From the NCBI GenBank assembly GCA_029572965.1, contig JAKPQD010000273.1, positions 1 through 64,000 on the forward strand: a stretch of 64,000 nt of DNA, given 5' to 3'. The first letter of the stretch is position 1; the number at the start of each line of letters is the position of its first letter. The position numbers were made by a program, and so were the translations under genes. The notes under the pieces were generated by a model that was not told where the DNA came from, searched no databases, and saw only the letters and a list, made by a program, of their open reading frames with translations. Below are positions 8,686-17,324 of the stretch, piece by piece. The stretch is from Bacteroidota bacterium. Lineage in GTDB: Bacteria; Bacteroidota; Bacteroidia; Bacteroidales; DTGW01.

Positions 8686-9156
8686 ATGAGTGAAATAAAA
8701 ACAGGCCAACCAGCTCCTTTTTTTGAAGGCGTTGACCAGGACGGAAAAAAGGTGACACTGGCAGATTTTAAAGGTAAAAAACTGGCGCTTTATTTTTACC
8801 CCAAAGATGACACTCCTGGATGTACCGCTGAAGCATGCAGCTTGAGGGACAATTACGATATTTTAACTAAAAATGGAATTGTAGTTATTGGTGTAAGTGC
8901 CGATTCGCAAGCTTCTCATCAAAAGTTTAAAACAAAACACCAATTGCCATTCACGCTCATCTCGGACAGCGAAAAAAAGATGCTGAAAGATTACAACGCT
9001 TGGGGCGAAAAAAGCATGTATGGCAGGAAATATGAAGGGATTTTAAGAAAAACGTACCTCATTGATGAGAAAGGGGTTATTGCCCATATCATTGAAAAGG
9101 TGGACACCAAAAACCATGCAAAGCAAATAAGCCAATTACTGATGACTAATGACTGA
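8686..9156 (+). CDS. bcp: Peroxiredoxin Bcp (thioredoxin-dependent thiol peroxidase)
   Basis: Atypical two-cysteine peroxiredoxin of 156 residues, full length for the Bcp/PrxQ family. It reduces peroxides using thioredoxin. The active-site motif DDTPGCTAEACSLRD contains the peroxidatic Cys and a resolving Cys five residues later. The thioredoxin-fold motif LALYFYPKD and the catalytic Arg region (RKTYLIDEKG) are present. It is divergent from the TPR/SPOR gene, with about 54 bases between the two start codons. A palindromic intergenic element follows its stop codon. Confidence 0.95.
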   Translation: MSEIKTGQPAPFFEGVDQDGKKVTLADFKGKKLALYFYPKDDTPGCTAEACSLRDNYDILTKNGIVVIGVSADSQASHQKFKTKHQLPFTLISDSEKKMLKDYNAWGEKSMYGRKYEGILRKTYLIDEKGVIAHIIEKVDTKNHAKQISQLLMTND

Positions 9157-9375
9157 TGACTAATTTTCAATTAAAAATTACGAATTACATCATTCATATT
9201 TAGTAATTCAATGTTGTTTAGTTATGACCTGGACAGGTTCTGCGAACGCTGTAAGCTCAGAGGTGATACTAACCCGACAGCGTCTTTCAGGCCTGTTGGC
9301 TTTTTTTAATAATTAACTAAACGACATTGATACGTCATTCGTAATTAGTCATTCGTAATTAGTCATTCGTAATTT
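9138..9375. repeat. Large imperfect palindrome with iterated gtcattcgtaatta units
   Basis: The bcp-porin gap is an extended inverted repeat. Inner arms 9208-9224 and 9314-9330 (17 bases, one mismatch) enclose the structured core at 9225-9313. Outside them, the right flank has three tandem copies of about 14 bases (attcgtaattagtc type) from 9333 to 9375. The left flank (9138-9180) has related units in inverse orientation (gactaatgactgatgactaatt; attacgaatta). Similar short iterated units are common intergenic repeats in Bacteroidota genomes. There is no coding potential. Confidence 0.75.
9225..9307 (+). ncRNA. Candidate structured small RNA ending in a terminator
   Basis: The plus strand can fold into nested stems: GACAGG (9232-9237) with CCTGTT (9292-9297), CGCTGT (9247-9252) with ACAGCG (9277-9282), a small GTTC-tgc-GAAC hairpin between them, and an inner GGT/ACC hairpin. 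A run of seven T follows at 9301-9307, as in a Rho-independent terminator. I do not recognise the family. I compared it with SRP RNA and the TPP riboswitch and found neither conserved core. It may instead be a structural part of the surrounding palindrome. Confidence 0.45.
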
Positions 9376-9380
9376 TATTC

Positions 9381-9388
9381 TATCTTTG
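9381..9388 (+). promoter_or_regulatory. Probable -7 element for the porin gene
   Basis: TATCTTTG matches TAnnTTTG exactly, 34 bases before the ATG at 9423. The place where a -33 box would lie is occupied by the third copy of the iterated repeat, and no TTTG is present there. Confidence 0.4.
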
Positions 9389-9422
9389 GCGTTTTAAAAT
9401 TAAAGTGCCAATCAAGATTTGC

Positions 9423-11474
9423 ATGAGAGTTTTATTTACAGTTCTTAGCCTGTTATTTGTTGTGCAGGCTTTTTCGCAAAAGAAAACACCACCAAAGCGC
9501 GATACAACCTATCTGGCTGAGGTAAAACTCGACTATCATTTATTGGCAGACACTGTTGCGATAGACACATCTATCAACCACCTGCACAATTTAAAGAATT
9601 ATCAAAAACCCGAGAAATCATACTCGTACCTGACTTATAATGGATATCCATCTCTTTCAAACGACTTATCAGACCGTTTGACGATGAATACGAACTTTTA
9701 TCCATCAATAGCCATGTATTTCAGGGAAACGCCAGAATTGTCTTTTTACCATTTGAATAAGACTTTTTCAAGTGTTACATACAAAATAGCCGGAGGGTTG
9801 AGCGATAAAGAAGAGTATGCCGGGGTCAGGTTTGCCAAGTCATTGGGTAAAAATTCTTCGATTGGCGTTGATTATAATTTTTATTCATACGCTGCTACCA
9901 ATGAAATTCCCAGTGCAAGTAACCACCATTTCATTATCAACTATTTTAAAAAAAGAGAAAGTATAGACTCCTACCTTCAACTATTTTGGAATAGTACTAC
10001 CTTGCAAGAATCAGGCGGAGTAAAGAATGACACCTTGATAAATTACAAAAACGGCGATTTTAAAGGCGTAGCTGTTAACCTTGAAACTGCTAAATCAAGA
10101 TATCGGGGCATGGGCTTTTCTACTTTTCACCAGTTGCACTTTTTACAAGGCATCAATGACGATAGTACTAATTTTTTCAACAAAATTAAATCAGGTTCCA
10201 TTACTTATAAACTTGATGTAAACTCGCAAAAAAAGTTGTATAAAGAAACTGAAATGGATACTGTTTCGTTTTATAAACACAACTATTACGCCAGCAAAAT
10301 ATCTAATGACTCGCTTTCGCTTACCACAATTGAAAACGCAGTAATACTTAAATCGCCCGAGCTTTGGAAGTATCTGCCAAATTTTGTTGGATCAATACAC
10401 GTTGGATACTATTCGGCATTCAGAGGTTGTGTGCCTGATACATTGATAATAAATGGCACACATTTTAATCCACCATTCCCTCAAAAAAACAATATTTATA
10501 TTCCCGGCTTTGATTCTGCCAATGCAAAGGGTGCCCCGCTTTATGGCTATCGAACTTACACAGGTCAGCTTAGCAACGACACCATAGTATTAAAAGGGAA
10601 CGCGGACAAATCTTTCAGCGACTACTATAAATTTTGGTTTACTGCAGGCATTGAGAAATCAATAAAGCGGATGAAAGGCAAACTTGTATGGGAAAGTCAC
10701 CTGGCAGGCTATAATATTGGCGATCAACGATTGGATGCCAGACTGTGGATGAACAAAGACACTAATAGTTACTTCTCTTTTGATGCAGGCTTTGTTTCTG
10801 AATTACATAAGCCTTCGTTTATGTACAATTCGCTCTTTTCAAACCATTTTATGTGGAACAAAGGCGATAATTTCAAACGCGAATATAAGCAAAGAATCTA
10901 TGGCTCAATCTCTGCAGATAAGCTTAATACTACTATTAGCGGAAATTACCATATTATTTCTAACATGGTATATTTTGATGCCGAAGGTGTGACACAAACT
11001 TCAAAAACGCTGCATGTTGCAAGTATAACATTTTCAAACACTTTACGTTTGTGGAAATTTGAAACCACCAATGCTATTACTTTTCAGGAGTTTGATAACA
11101 GTTACTTCCAGGTACCACAAATGGTTTATTACAACTCTACCAATATCCAGCATACTTTCAGGTTCTCAACAGGAGGAAAGCTATATGCACGCCTGGGATT
11201 TGATGTAAAATATGAAAGCAGCTACACACCAGAAACTTATATACCTTCATTGGGAGTTTTTGCACTCACTTCTGCTAATGAAAAAGTATCCAAAACAGGC
11301 GATTATCCTGTTGTTGATGTACACCTCACTTTCAAAGTGAAGGTTGTGAGCTTTTTCTTTAAATACTCACACATCAACGCCGGATTTTATAAGAAAAATA
11401 CATTCGTAGCAGCTCACTACCCTTTAATGATACCTGTTATGCAATATGGACTGACCTGGAACTTTTACAACTAA
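9423..11474 (+). CDS. Bacteroidota putative porin (outer-membrane beta-barrel)
   Basis: Predicted outer-membrane barrel of 683 residues. The ATG at 9423 gives a clean signal peptide (VLFTVLSLLFVVQAFSQ); an upstream in-frame GTG at 9405 would add six residues. After a polar linker the chain shows alternating amphipathic strands with many aromatics and Asn/Asp turns through to the end, finishing in Trp-Asn-Phe-Tyr-Asn. The opening (YLTYNGYPSLSNDL, FYPSIAMYFRETPELSFY) resembles the Bacteroidota family annotated as putative porin. The substrate is unknown. It is a single gene whose stop overlaps the convergent phosphoesterase gene by 4 bases. Confidence 0.75.
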   Translation: MRVLFTVLSLLFVVQAFSQKKTPPKRDTTYLAEVKLDYHLLADTVAIDTSINHLHNLKNYQKPEKSYSYLTYNGYPSLSNDLSDRLTMNTNFYPSIAMYFRETPELSFYHLNKTFSSVTYKIAGGLSDKEEYAGVRFAKSLGKNSSIGVDYNFYSYAATNEIPSASNHHFIINYFKKRESIDSYLQLFWNSTTLQESGGVKNDTLINYKNGDFKGVAVNLETAKSRYRGMGFSTFHQLHFLQGINDDSTNFFNKIKSGSITYKLDVNSQKKLYKETEMDTVSFYKHNYYASKISNDSLSLTTIENAVILKSPELWKYLPNFVGSIHVGYYSAFRGCVPDTLIINGTHFNPPFPQKNNIYIPGFDSANAKGAPLYGYRTYTGQLSNDTIVLKGNADKSFSDYYKFWFTAGIEKSIKRMKGKLVWESHLAGYNIGDQRLDARLWMNKDTNSYFSFDAGFVSELHKPSFMYNSLFSNHFMWNKGDNFKREYKQRIYGSISADKLNTTISGNYHIISNMVYFDAEGVTQTSKTLHVASITFSNTLRLWKFETTNAITFQEFDNSYFQVPQMVYYNSTNIQHTFRFSTGGKLYARLGFDVKYESSYTPETYIPSLGVFALTSANEKVSKTGDYPVVDVHLTFKVKVVSFFFKYSHINAGFYKKNTFVAAHYPLMIPVMQYGLTWNFYN

Positions 11475-12154
11475 GTATCCCGGTTTCTTTCCATCGAAAG
11501 CTCCCAGCTATCAAGGTCGAGACATAACAAGTGGCCTAAATACCTGTAATCATAAACCTTGTGTAATGAATTATACACACATCCATTGTCTAAAGGAATA
11601 AGAAAACGTTGTTCATCAATAGCAGCCATAATATCATTAATATAAGTAGGCTGATGTCCATAAATAACCCTGCGGTTCTTAGCTTTGTGGGCATTATAAT
11701 CTGTATTGCGCAAAAATATTAAAGCATCCTTATCTTCAAAAGGGTTTTGAATTTTAAAATTGACTCCTGCATGTACCAAGATAAAATCAGGCAGCTCGAA
11801 ATAAAAAGGCAAACTATTGAAAAAAGTTTTGTACTCTTCTTTTATTTGACCCTCAGCAGTCAATAGATCTCCACTTTTAAAACGGTTTACATAAAAAACA
11901 AAACTATCTTTATCAAAAGATTGAGATGCTTTCAGCAAATCATCTTCATGATTGCCCCTCAAGGCAACAATTTTATAACCTTCAGTTTTTAACCTGATAA
12001 TAAAATCAACTACTCCGCTACTATCAGGTCCCCGATCAATGTAATCTCCCAAAAGAAAAAGATGATCCTCACGTGTAAATACTATTTTCTCAAGTAAGGC
12101 TTCAAACGTTTTTGAGCACCCATGAATATCAGGTATTACAAGTCTTCGGGACAT
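11471..12154 (-). CDS. Metallophosphoesterase (PrpA-like serine/threonine phosphatase)
   Basis: Calcineurin-like phosphoesterase of 227 residues. All signature blocks are visible: PDIHGC, GDYIDRGPDSSG, GNHED, a later VHAGV and YGHQPT. These provide the Asp/His/Asn ligands for two metal ions. Close relatives are bacterial PP1-like phosphatases and Ap4A-type hydrolases, and the exact substrate cannot be decided here. No signal peptide is present, so it is cytosolic. Confidence 0.9.
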   Translation of the reverse strand: MSRRLVIPDIHGCSKTFEALLEKIVFTREDHLFLLGDYIDRGPDSSGVVDFIIRLKTEGYKIVALRGNHEDDLLKASQSFDKDSFVFYVNRFKSGDLLTAEGQIKEEYKTFFNSLPFYFELPDFILVHAGVNFKIQNPFEDKDALIFLRNTDYNAHKAKNRRVIYGHQPTYINDIMAAIDEQRFLIPLDNGCVYNSLHKVYDYRYLGHLLCLDLDSWELSMERNRDT

Positions 12155-12225
12155 ATCAAAAGTAATGAAGGAAAATGTTATCTGATAAACCTATCATAAA
12201 AATTCTTGCGAATCGATAGCAGGAT

Positions 12226-13317
12226 TTATTTCTGCGTCACTTCAACCTTTTTAGTCGGAGGTAGAGTTTTGTTACGAATCTCAACTTGAGCTATCACAGC
12301 TTCTGCCAATTCGGCAAAAGCTTTTCCCTGAGGGGTAAAAGGGTTCATTGCACTTGGAGTACCGTTATCGCCGTCTTCACAAATACTTTGAACAATTGGT
12401 ATCTGGCCAAGCAAAGGCAATTCGAGGGATTCAGCAAGTTTTTTGCATCCATCCTTACCAAAAATATAGTATTTATTATCAGGTAACTCAGCAGGCGTAA
12501 ACCATGCCATGTTTTCAACCAACCCAAGAACCGGAACGTTTATTTTATCGCTACGAAACATGCTGATACCTTTTATAGCATCTGCTAAAGCAACATTTTG
12601 GGGAGTACTGACTACAATAACCCCTGTAACAGGGAGCTCCTGGACAATAGTCAAATGAATATCACCTGTGCCCGGAGGCATATCCAAAACAAGGAAATCA
12701 AGCTCTCCCCACCAGGTTTGAGTAATGACCTGTTTTAAAGCATTGGAAGCCATCGGGCCACGCCAAATAGTTGCCTCACCGGGGCTTACAAAGAACCCAA
12801 TAGATTGTACCCCAATATTATATTTCTGCAAAGACTCAATATATTCTTTTCCATCTTTCTCAATCATGACAGGCCTGAAATTCTCTTCACCAAACATCTT
12901 GGGAGCAGAAGGGCCGTAAACATCTGCATCAAGCAAAGCCACTTTTGCCCCTGTGTGCGACAAGGCAATAGCCAGGTTACTTGCTACTGTTGACTTTCCA
13001 ACTCCACCTTTGCCGGAAGACACAGCAATGATATTTTTTACCTCTTTCAATGTATAATACTCAGGTAACAATGGCTTTCTGTTGTTAACTTCAGCAAATT
13101 CAACAATATATTGGCTTCCTACAACAGGTTCTAAAATCTTAACGACAGATTTCTTAATTGAATTGGCAAATGGGTCATTCGCTTTACCATAATTCATGGT
13201 CAGAATTATTTTATTGCCAACAATCTCAATATTTTGAAGCACCTGAGCACTTACAATGTCTGTCCCTTTAGCAGGGTGGTTAACATTGCGAAGGGCTTCT
13301 TCAATTTTTTCTTTCAT
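12226..13317 (-). CDS. mrp: Mrp/NBP35-type P-loop ATPase, iron-sulfur cluster carrier
   Basis: About 363 residues from the ATG at 13317, chosen because the MKEKIEEALRNV start matches the family's MIP18/DUF59-like N-terminal domain. The deviant Walker A motif SSGKGGVGKSTVASNLA is followed by LDADVYGPSAPKMFG and LDMPPGTGD. Mrp proteins carry or insert [4Fe-4S] clusters, a useful function beside so many Fe-S enzymes. The CxxC that bridges clusters in many homologues (after ENM) is absent: here the segment reads ENMAWFTPAELPDNK. It follows the sdh terminator and is transcribed apart from sdhCAB. Confidence 0.92.
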   Translation of the reverse strand: MKEKIEEALRNVNHPAKGTDIVSAQVLQNIEIVGNKIILTMNYGKANDPFANSIKKSVVKILEPVVGSQYIVEFAEVNNRKPLLPEYYTLKEVKNIIAVSSGKGGVGKSTVASNLAIALSHTGAKVALLDADVYGPSAPKMFGEENFRPVMIEKDGKEYIESLQKYNIGVQSIGFFVSPGEATIWRGPMASNALKQVITQTWWGELDFLVLDMPPGTGDIHLTIVQELPVTGVIVVSTPQNVALADAIKGISMFRSDKINVPVLGLVENMAWFTPAELPDNKYYIFGKDGCKKLAESLELPLLGQIPIVQSICEDGDNGTPSAMNPFTPQGKAFAELAEAVIAQVEIRNKTLPPTKKVEVTQK

Positions 13318-13437
13318 AATCAATACTTTTAAACACAAAGACACTAAAACACAGAGATATAATCTATTCCAATAAATTTATGTACTTGTGTTGATAAACC
13401 ATAGATTAAAAATAAAGTTTAATAATAAATTAAAAAA

Positions 13438-13474
13438 GGCACAAAAACACAGTGTTCCTCCGTGTTTTTGTGCC
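13438..13474 (-). terminator. Rho-independent terminator of the sdhCAB operon
   Basis: A perfect 13-base inverted repeat (GGCACAAAAACAC) with an 11-base loop lies 17 bases past the sdhB stop. On the minus strand it is followed by TTTTTT. Related fragments (cacaaagacac, cacagag) recur at 13331-13357, so the hairpin may derive from an intergenic repeat. Confidence 0.8.
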
Positions 13475-13490
13475 TCTGTGTTTATTTAAA

Positions 13491-14246
13491 CTAACCCAGT
13501 TTCGAACAGATATATTCTCTATTCAAACGGGCAATATTGGTAATCTTAATTTCTTTAGGGCACTCTGCCTCACAAGCACCAGTGTTTGAACAGTTCCCGA
13601 AACCAAGCTCGTCCATGCGGCTAACCATAGCTTCTACACGTTCTTTAGCCTCAATCTTGCCCTGGGGCAACAAAGCCAGGTGCGAAACTTTTGCAGACAC
13701 AAATAACATAGCCGAAGCATTTTTACAAGCAGCCACACAAGCGCCACAACCAATACATTGAGCAGCATCCATTGCCAAGTCTGCATTTTCTTTACGAATA
13801 GCAATGGCATTAGCATCAGGCACCCCTCCGGTATTGACTGAAACATACCCACCAGCCTGAATAATTTTGTCAAAAGCAGAACGATCAACAACCAAGTCGC
13901 GAATTACAGGAAATGCCTTAGCTCTCCAGGGTTCGATATAAATAGTATCGCCATCTTTGAACTTACGCATGTGCAACTGACAGGTAGTAACTCCACTATC
14001 ATTGCCATGAGGCCTGCCATTGATATACAAACTGCACATACCACAAATACCCTCGCGACAATCGTGGTCAAAGCAAACGGGCATCTCAAATTTTTCGACC
14101 AGTGTTTCGTTCAACTGGTCAAGCATTTCAAGAAATGAGCAGTCAGGCGAAATATTTTTTACTTCGTATGTTACAAATTTTCCTTTTGCCTTAGCGTTCT
14201 CCTGACGCCAAATCTTTAGGGTGAGGTTTAAACCTTTTGATTCCAT
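13491..14246 (-). CDS. sdhB: Succinate dehydrogenase/fumarate reductase iron-sulfur subunit
   Basis: Electron-transfer subunit of 251 residues carrying the three clusters of complex [11 protein letters not shown] (Cys63, 68, 71) plus a later Cys gives [2Fe-2S]; [12 protein letters not shown] gives [4Fe-4S]; [12 protein letters not shown] with its neighbours gives the [3Fe-4S] type site. It links the flavin of SdhA to menaquinone at SdhC. It is the last gene of the operon, 137 bases after sdhA, and that gap contains a 20-base inverted repeat. In anaerobic Bacteroidota this b558-type complex often runs as fumarate reductase; direction cannot be told from sequence. Confidence 0.97.
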   Translation of the reverse strand: MESKGLNLTLKIWRQENAKAKGKFVTYEVKNISPDCSFLEMLDQLNETLVEKFEMPVCFDHDCREGICGMCSLYINGRPHGNDSGVTTCQLHMRKFKDGDTIYIEPWRAKAFPVIRDLVVDRSAFDKIIQAGGYVSVNTGGVPDANAIAIRKENADLAMDAAQCIGCGACVAACKNASAMLFVSAKVSHLALLPQGKIEAKERVEAMVSRMDELGFGNCSNTGACEAECPKEIKITNIARLNREYICSKLG

Positions 14247-14271
14247 ATTTTATCTTTTTAGAATCAAGAAC

Positions 14272-14380
14272 CAAGAGCCAAGAATCAAGAAAATTTAATT
14301 TTTAAATTTATAAAGCTCTTACACCAAAGTCATCATTGAATCAAGAGTCTATACTCTTTGTTCTTGATTCTTGGCTCTTG
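14272..14380. repeat. 20-base inverted repeat in the sdhA-sdhB gap
   Basis: The arm at 14272-14291 (caagagccaagaatcaagaa) is the exact reverse complement of 14361-14380. The 69 bases between them are AT-rich. In the sdh transcript this would form a long stem between the two cistrons. Related fragments (gaatcaagaacc, gaatcaagagtc) flank it. The sequence type resembles iterated intergenic repeats in Bacteroidota. Confidence 0.85.
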
Positions 14381-14383
14381 TCT

Positions 14384-16318
14384 CTATTTATAATTTCTTT
14401 GTTTTACTTCAATGAACTCATAATTTAAAGGCTCCTTATGCATTTCAGGAGCCGCATCACCTTTGTACTCCCAAGCTGAGGCATACATAAACTTATCATC
14501 ATTACGTAATGCTTCTCCATCTTCGGTTTGATATTCTTCACGAAAATGCCCGCCACAGCTTTCTTCACGATTGAGGGCGTCACGGGCCATCATCTCGCCC
14601 AGCTCTAAGAAATCGGCAACACGCAAAGCTTTTTCCAATTCAGGATTAAACTCATCATTTGTTCCGGGTACATATACCTCTTTCCAGTATTCAGCACGAA
14701 GGGCAACAATCAGTTCAATAGCTTTGGTAAGGCTTTCGCGGGTACGTCCCATCCCAACATATTCCCACATGATATGTCCAAGACGTTTGTGAAATGAATC
14801 AACGCTATGCTTGCCCTTAATGTTAATAATCTTTTTAATACGCTCTTTTACCTCAGCTTCAGTTTTAACAAACTCAGCAGCATCAGTACTCATACGGGGA
14901 GTACGAATCTCTCCGGCCAAATAGTTTTGAATAGTATAAGGCAAAATAAAATATCCATCTGCCAAACCTTGCATCAAAGCTGAAGCACCAAGGCGATTAG
15001 CGCCATGATCGCTAAAGTTGGCTTCACCAATGGCATATAAACCTGGGATAGTAGTCATAAGCTCGTAATCAACCCAAATACCTCCCATAGTATAGTGAAT
15101 GGCAGGATAAATCATCATTGGGGTCTCGTATGGGTTCTCATCTACAATCTTTTCGTACATCTGAAAAAGATTTCCATAACGTTCCTCAATAACATGTTTG
15201 CCCAAACGTTGAATAGCAGTTGAAAAGTCAAGATATACAGCCAATCCGGTAGCGCCCACCCCATAACCTGCATCGCAACGTTCTTTTGCAGCACGCGAGG
15301 CTACGTCGCGAGGAACGAGGTTTCCAAAAGCAGGGTAACGGCGTTCGAGGTAATAATCACGGTCTTCTTCTTTCACATCCGTTGGCTTCATCAAGCCTTT
15401 GCGAAGTTTTTCAGATACCGTTTTATCCTTTGGCACCCAAATACGGCCATCGTTACGCAATGACTCTGACATCAAGGTAAGTTTACTCTGATAATCGCCA
15501 TGTACAGGGATACATGTTGGGTGGATCTGTGCAAAACAAGGATTAGCAAAGTATGCGCCTCTGCGATAAGCTTGCATAGCTGCACTTCCGTTTGAGCCCA
15601 TTGCATTGGTCGAAAGAAAAAAGACGTTGCCATATCCACCTGTTGCAAGTACCACAGCATGGCCAAAATGACGTTCAATCGCCCCGGTTACAAGGTTACG
15701 GGTGATAATACCACGAGCTTTGCCATCAACAAGAACAACATCAAGCATTTCGGTACGGTTGTACATTTTCACCGTACCTTTTTCAATCTGGCGGCTCAAA
15801 GCGCTGTAAGCACCAAGTAACAACTGTTGCCCGGTCTGGCCACGAGCATAAAATGTACGGCTTACCTGTGCCCCTCCGAATGAACGGTTGTCAAGCAACC
15901 CGCCATACTCGCGAGCAAAAGGGACCCCTTGGGCAACACACTGGTCAATAATGTTCCCGCTTACTTCTGCCAGACGATAAACGTTTGCCTCACGTGCACG
16001 GTAATCTCCACCTTTTATTGTATCGTAAAACAATCGATATACGCTATCGCCATCGTTAGGGTAATTTTTTGCAGCATTAATACCCCCTTGCGCAGCAATA
16101 CTATGGGCACGACGCGGACTATCCTGGTAACAAAAAACTTTAACATTAAAACCAAGCTCACCAAGTGAAGCAGCAGCAGATGCCCCTGCAAGGCCAGTTC
16201 CAACAACAATTACATCAAGCTTACGCTTGTTTGCAGGGTTCACCAGGTTTTGATGGCTCTTGTAATAGCTCCACTTCTGTTCGAGTGGCCCTGATGGTAT
16301 TTTTGAATTTAAACTCAT
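14384..16318 (-). CDS. sdhA: Succinate dehydrogenase/fumarate reductase flavoprotein subunit
   Basis: Catalytic subunit of 644 residues, full length. The FAD-binding start [19 protein letters not shown] and the [20 protein letters not shown] block (covalent FAD histidine and flavin loop) are present. So are the substrate region [12 protein letters not shown] and the catalytic region [19 protein letters not shown]. It interconverts succinate and fumarate on the cytoplasmic face, passing electrons to SdhB. It lies 140 bases after sdhC. The FrdA name would fit as well, as the two cannot be separated by sequence alone in this group. Confidence 0.97.
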   Translation of the reverse strand: MSLNSKIPSGPLEQKWSYYKSHQNLVNPANKRKLDVIVVGTGLAGASAAASLGELGFNVKVFCYQDSPRRAHSIAAQGGINAAKNYPNDGDSVYRLFYDTIKGGDYRAREANVYRLAEVSGNIIDQCVAQGVPFAREYGGLLDNRSFGGAQVSRTFYARGQTGQQLLLGAYSALSRQIEKGTVKMYNRTEMLDVVLVDGKARGIITRNLVTGAIERHFGHAVVLATGGYGNVFFLSTNAMGSNGSAAMQAYRRGAYFANPCFAQIHPTCIPVHGDYQSKLTLMSESLRNDGRIWVPKDKTVSEKLRKGLMKPTDVKEEDRDYYLERRYPAFGNLVPRDVASRAAKERCDAGYGVGATGLAVYLDFSTAIQRLGKHVIEERYGNLFQMYEKIVDENPYETPMMIYPAIHYTMGGIWVDYELMTTIPGLYAIGEANFSDHGANRLGASALMQGLADGYFILPYTIQNYLAGEIRTPRMSTDAAEFVKTEAEVKERIKKIINIKGKHSVDSFHKRLGHIMWEYVGMGRTRESLTKAIELIVALRAEYWKEVYVPGTNDEFNPELEKALRVADFLELGEMMARDALNREESCGGHFREEYQTEDGEALRNDDKFMYASAWEYKGDAAPEMHKEPLNYEFIEVKQRNYK

Positions 16319-16344
16319 ACAAAAAATATTTAAGAAGCCTCCCC

Positions 16345-16458
16345 CAACCCCTCCAAAAGAGGGGCGAAAGTCAACTCTAAATTATATTATATTTTAATTT
16401 CATACTTTCTTAATCATTTGCTTTAGCATCCTCCCCTTGGGGGTGATTAAAGAGGAGC
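16345..16458. repeat. C/G-rich short hairpin repeats in the sdhC-sdhA gap
   Basis: CCCCTC (16348-16353) pairs with GAGGGG (16359-16364), and a second C-rich/G-rich pair (cctcccc, ggggg) lies at 16430-16446. Such CCCCTCC/GGAGGGG motifs are unlike the surrounding AT-rich DNA and resemble short dispersed intergenic repeats. Whether they affect expression is unknown. Confidence 0.5.
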
Positions 16459-17121
16459 TTACATTATATACAACACATATATAGGAATAATAGCAAACCC
16501 TGCAGGTACAACAATAGAATATGCAGTTCCAACAAAATTGATAATCGGGGTGTATTTTTTGTGGTTCCAGCCAAGAGTCTGAAATGCACTCTGGAATGCA
16601 TGATTGAGGTGAAATGCAAGCCCAATCATGAAAACTACATATATCCATGAATAAACAGGGTTTTTGAACAAGTTAAGCACCATGTTATAGAAGTCATGCT
16701 TCCCCTCTGCTCCTTCAGGTACAGCAACAATACCCAGCTTAACAAAATAAAAGTTGATAAAGTGCAAAACCAGGAAGATGCCTATAATAACACCTGTATG
16801 AATCATATACTTAGAAAAGAAAGAGGTCTGTGAATGGTTAGTCTTTGCATAACGTATCGGGCGCGCAAACCAATTTTGGACCTGTACATAGATAGCATAA
16901 ACAATATGAAGCAAAAAACCTCCAAACAAAAATATCTCCATAATTTTTATAAGAATATTGGTAGTCATAAATTCAACTCCCATTCGATAAGCTTCACCTC
17001 CGTCATTTAACAAAATCAATAAGTTGATCCCAAGGTGGACCAAAAGAAAAGCACACAGAAATAGCCCTGCAAGCCCCATCATCAGCTTTTTGCCAATAGA
17101 AGAATTTACCAGATTACTCAT
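16459..17121 (-). CDS. sdhC: Succinate dehydrogenase cytochrome b558 subunit
   Basis: Membrane anchor of 220 residues with five hydrophobic helices (for example KLMMGLAGLFLCAFLLVHL, IKIMEIFLFGGFLLHIVYAI and VFMIGLAFHLNHAFQSA). Conserved histidines in LLVHLG, FLLHIVY, HTGVIIG, VLHFINF and AFHLNHA fit the di-heme b558 family. It binds menaquinone and anchors SdhAB to the inner membrane. It is the first gene of sdhCAB, with a strong promoter match about 67 bases upstream. Confidence 0.95.
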   Translation of the reverse strand: MSNLVNSSIGKKLMMGLAGLFLCAFLLVHLGINLLILLNDGGEAYRMGVEFMTTNILIKIMEIFLFGGFLLHIVYAIYVQVQNWFARPIRYAKTNHSQTSFFSKYMIHTGVIIGIFLVLHFINFYFVKLGIVAVPEGAEGKHDFYNMVLNLFKNPVYSWIYVVFMIGLAFHLNHAFQSAFQTLGWNHKKYTPIINFVGTAYSIVVPAGFAIIPIYVLYIM

Positions 17122-17187
17122 ATCAATTCAATAAAGTTTTTTTAAATTGCACTTGAAAAGATTTTCTTCTCTCGTTTTAATGAGCTG

Positions 17188-17219
17188 CAAATTTAAATGC
17201 TTGAATGTGATCTGGCAAA
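17188..17219 (-). promoter_or_regulatory. Promoter of sdhCAB
   Basis: On the minus strand the order is TTTG (17219-17216), a 20-base spacer, then TAAATTTG (17195-17188). This matches the Bacteroidota housekeeping promoter TTTG-N19/20-TAnnTTTG. The distance from the -7 box to the sdhC start codon is about 66 bases. Confidence 0.65.
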
Positions 17220-17256
17220 AATTTTCACTATTTAGATTGAGTATAGATAAGATACA

Positions 17257-17281
17257 AGAAAGAAAGAAAGAAAGAAAGAAA
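17257..17281 (+). repeat. AGAA tetranucleotide tract (six units)
   Basis: Six consecutive AGAA units lie between the divergent sdhC and the broken four-helix-bundle gene, about 44 bases before the latter's ATG. The tract lies upstream of the sdhC promoter. It may vary in length by slippage. Confidence 0.8.
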
Positions 17282-17324
17282 GGAAAAGGCATAAAAAGGG
17301 AATGATTGTAATTATATTTTGATT

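Noticed and set aside
9225-9307. TPP riboswitch on the minus strand
   Set aside because: CTCTGAG and GAACCTGTCCAGG resemble parts of the TPP aptamer, but the TAATGCC-GCG-AGGGA half is missing and no thiamine gene lies downstream.
9208-9330. Small SRP RNA in the bcp-porin gap
   Set aside because: CCTGGACAGGTTC recalls the region before the SRP domain IV tip, but the invariant GGAAGCAGC-type loop side is absent on both strands.
17257-17281. Phase-variable control by the AGAA tract
   Set aside because: Only six units, and the downstream gene is already a pseudogene, so there is no product to switch; kept only as a repeat.
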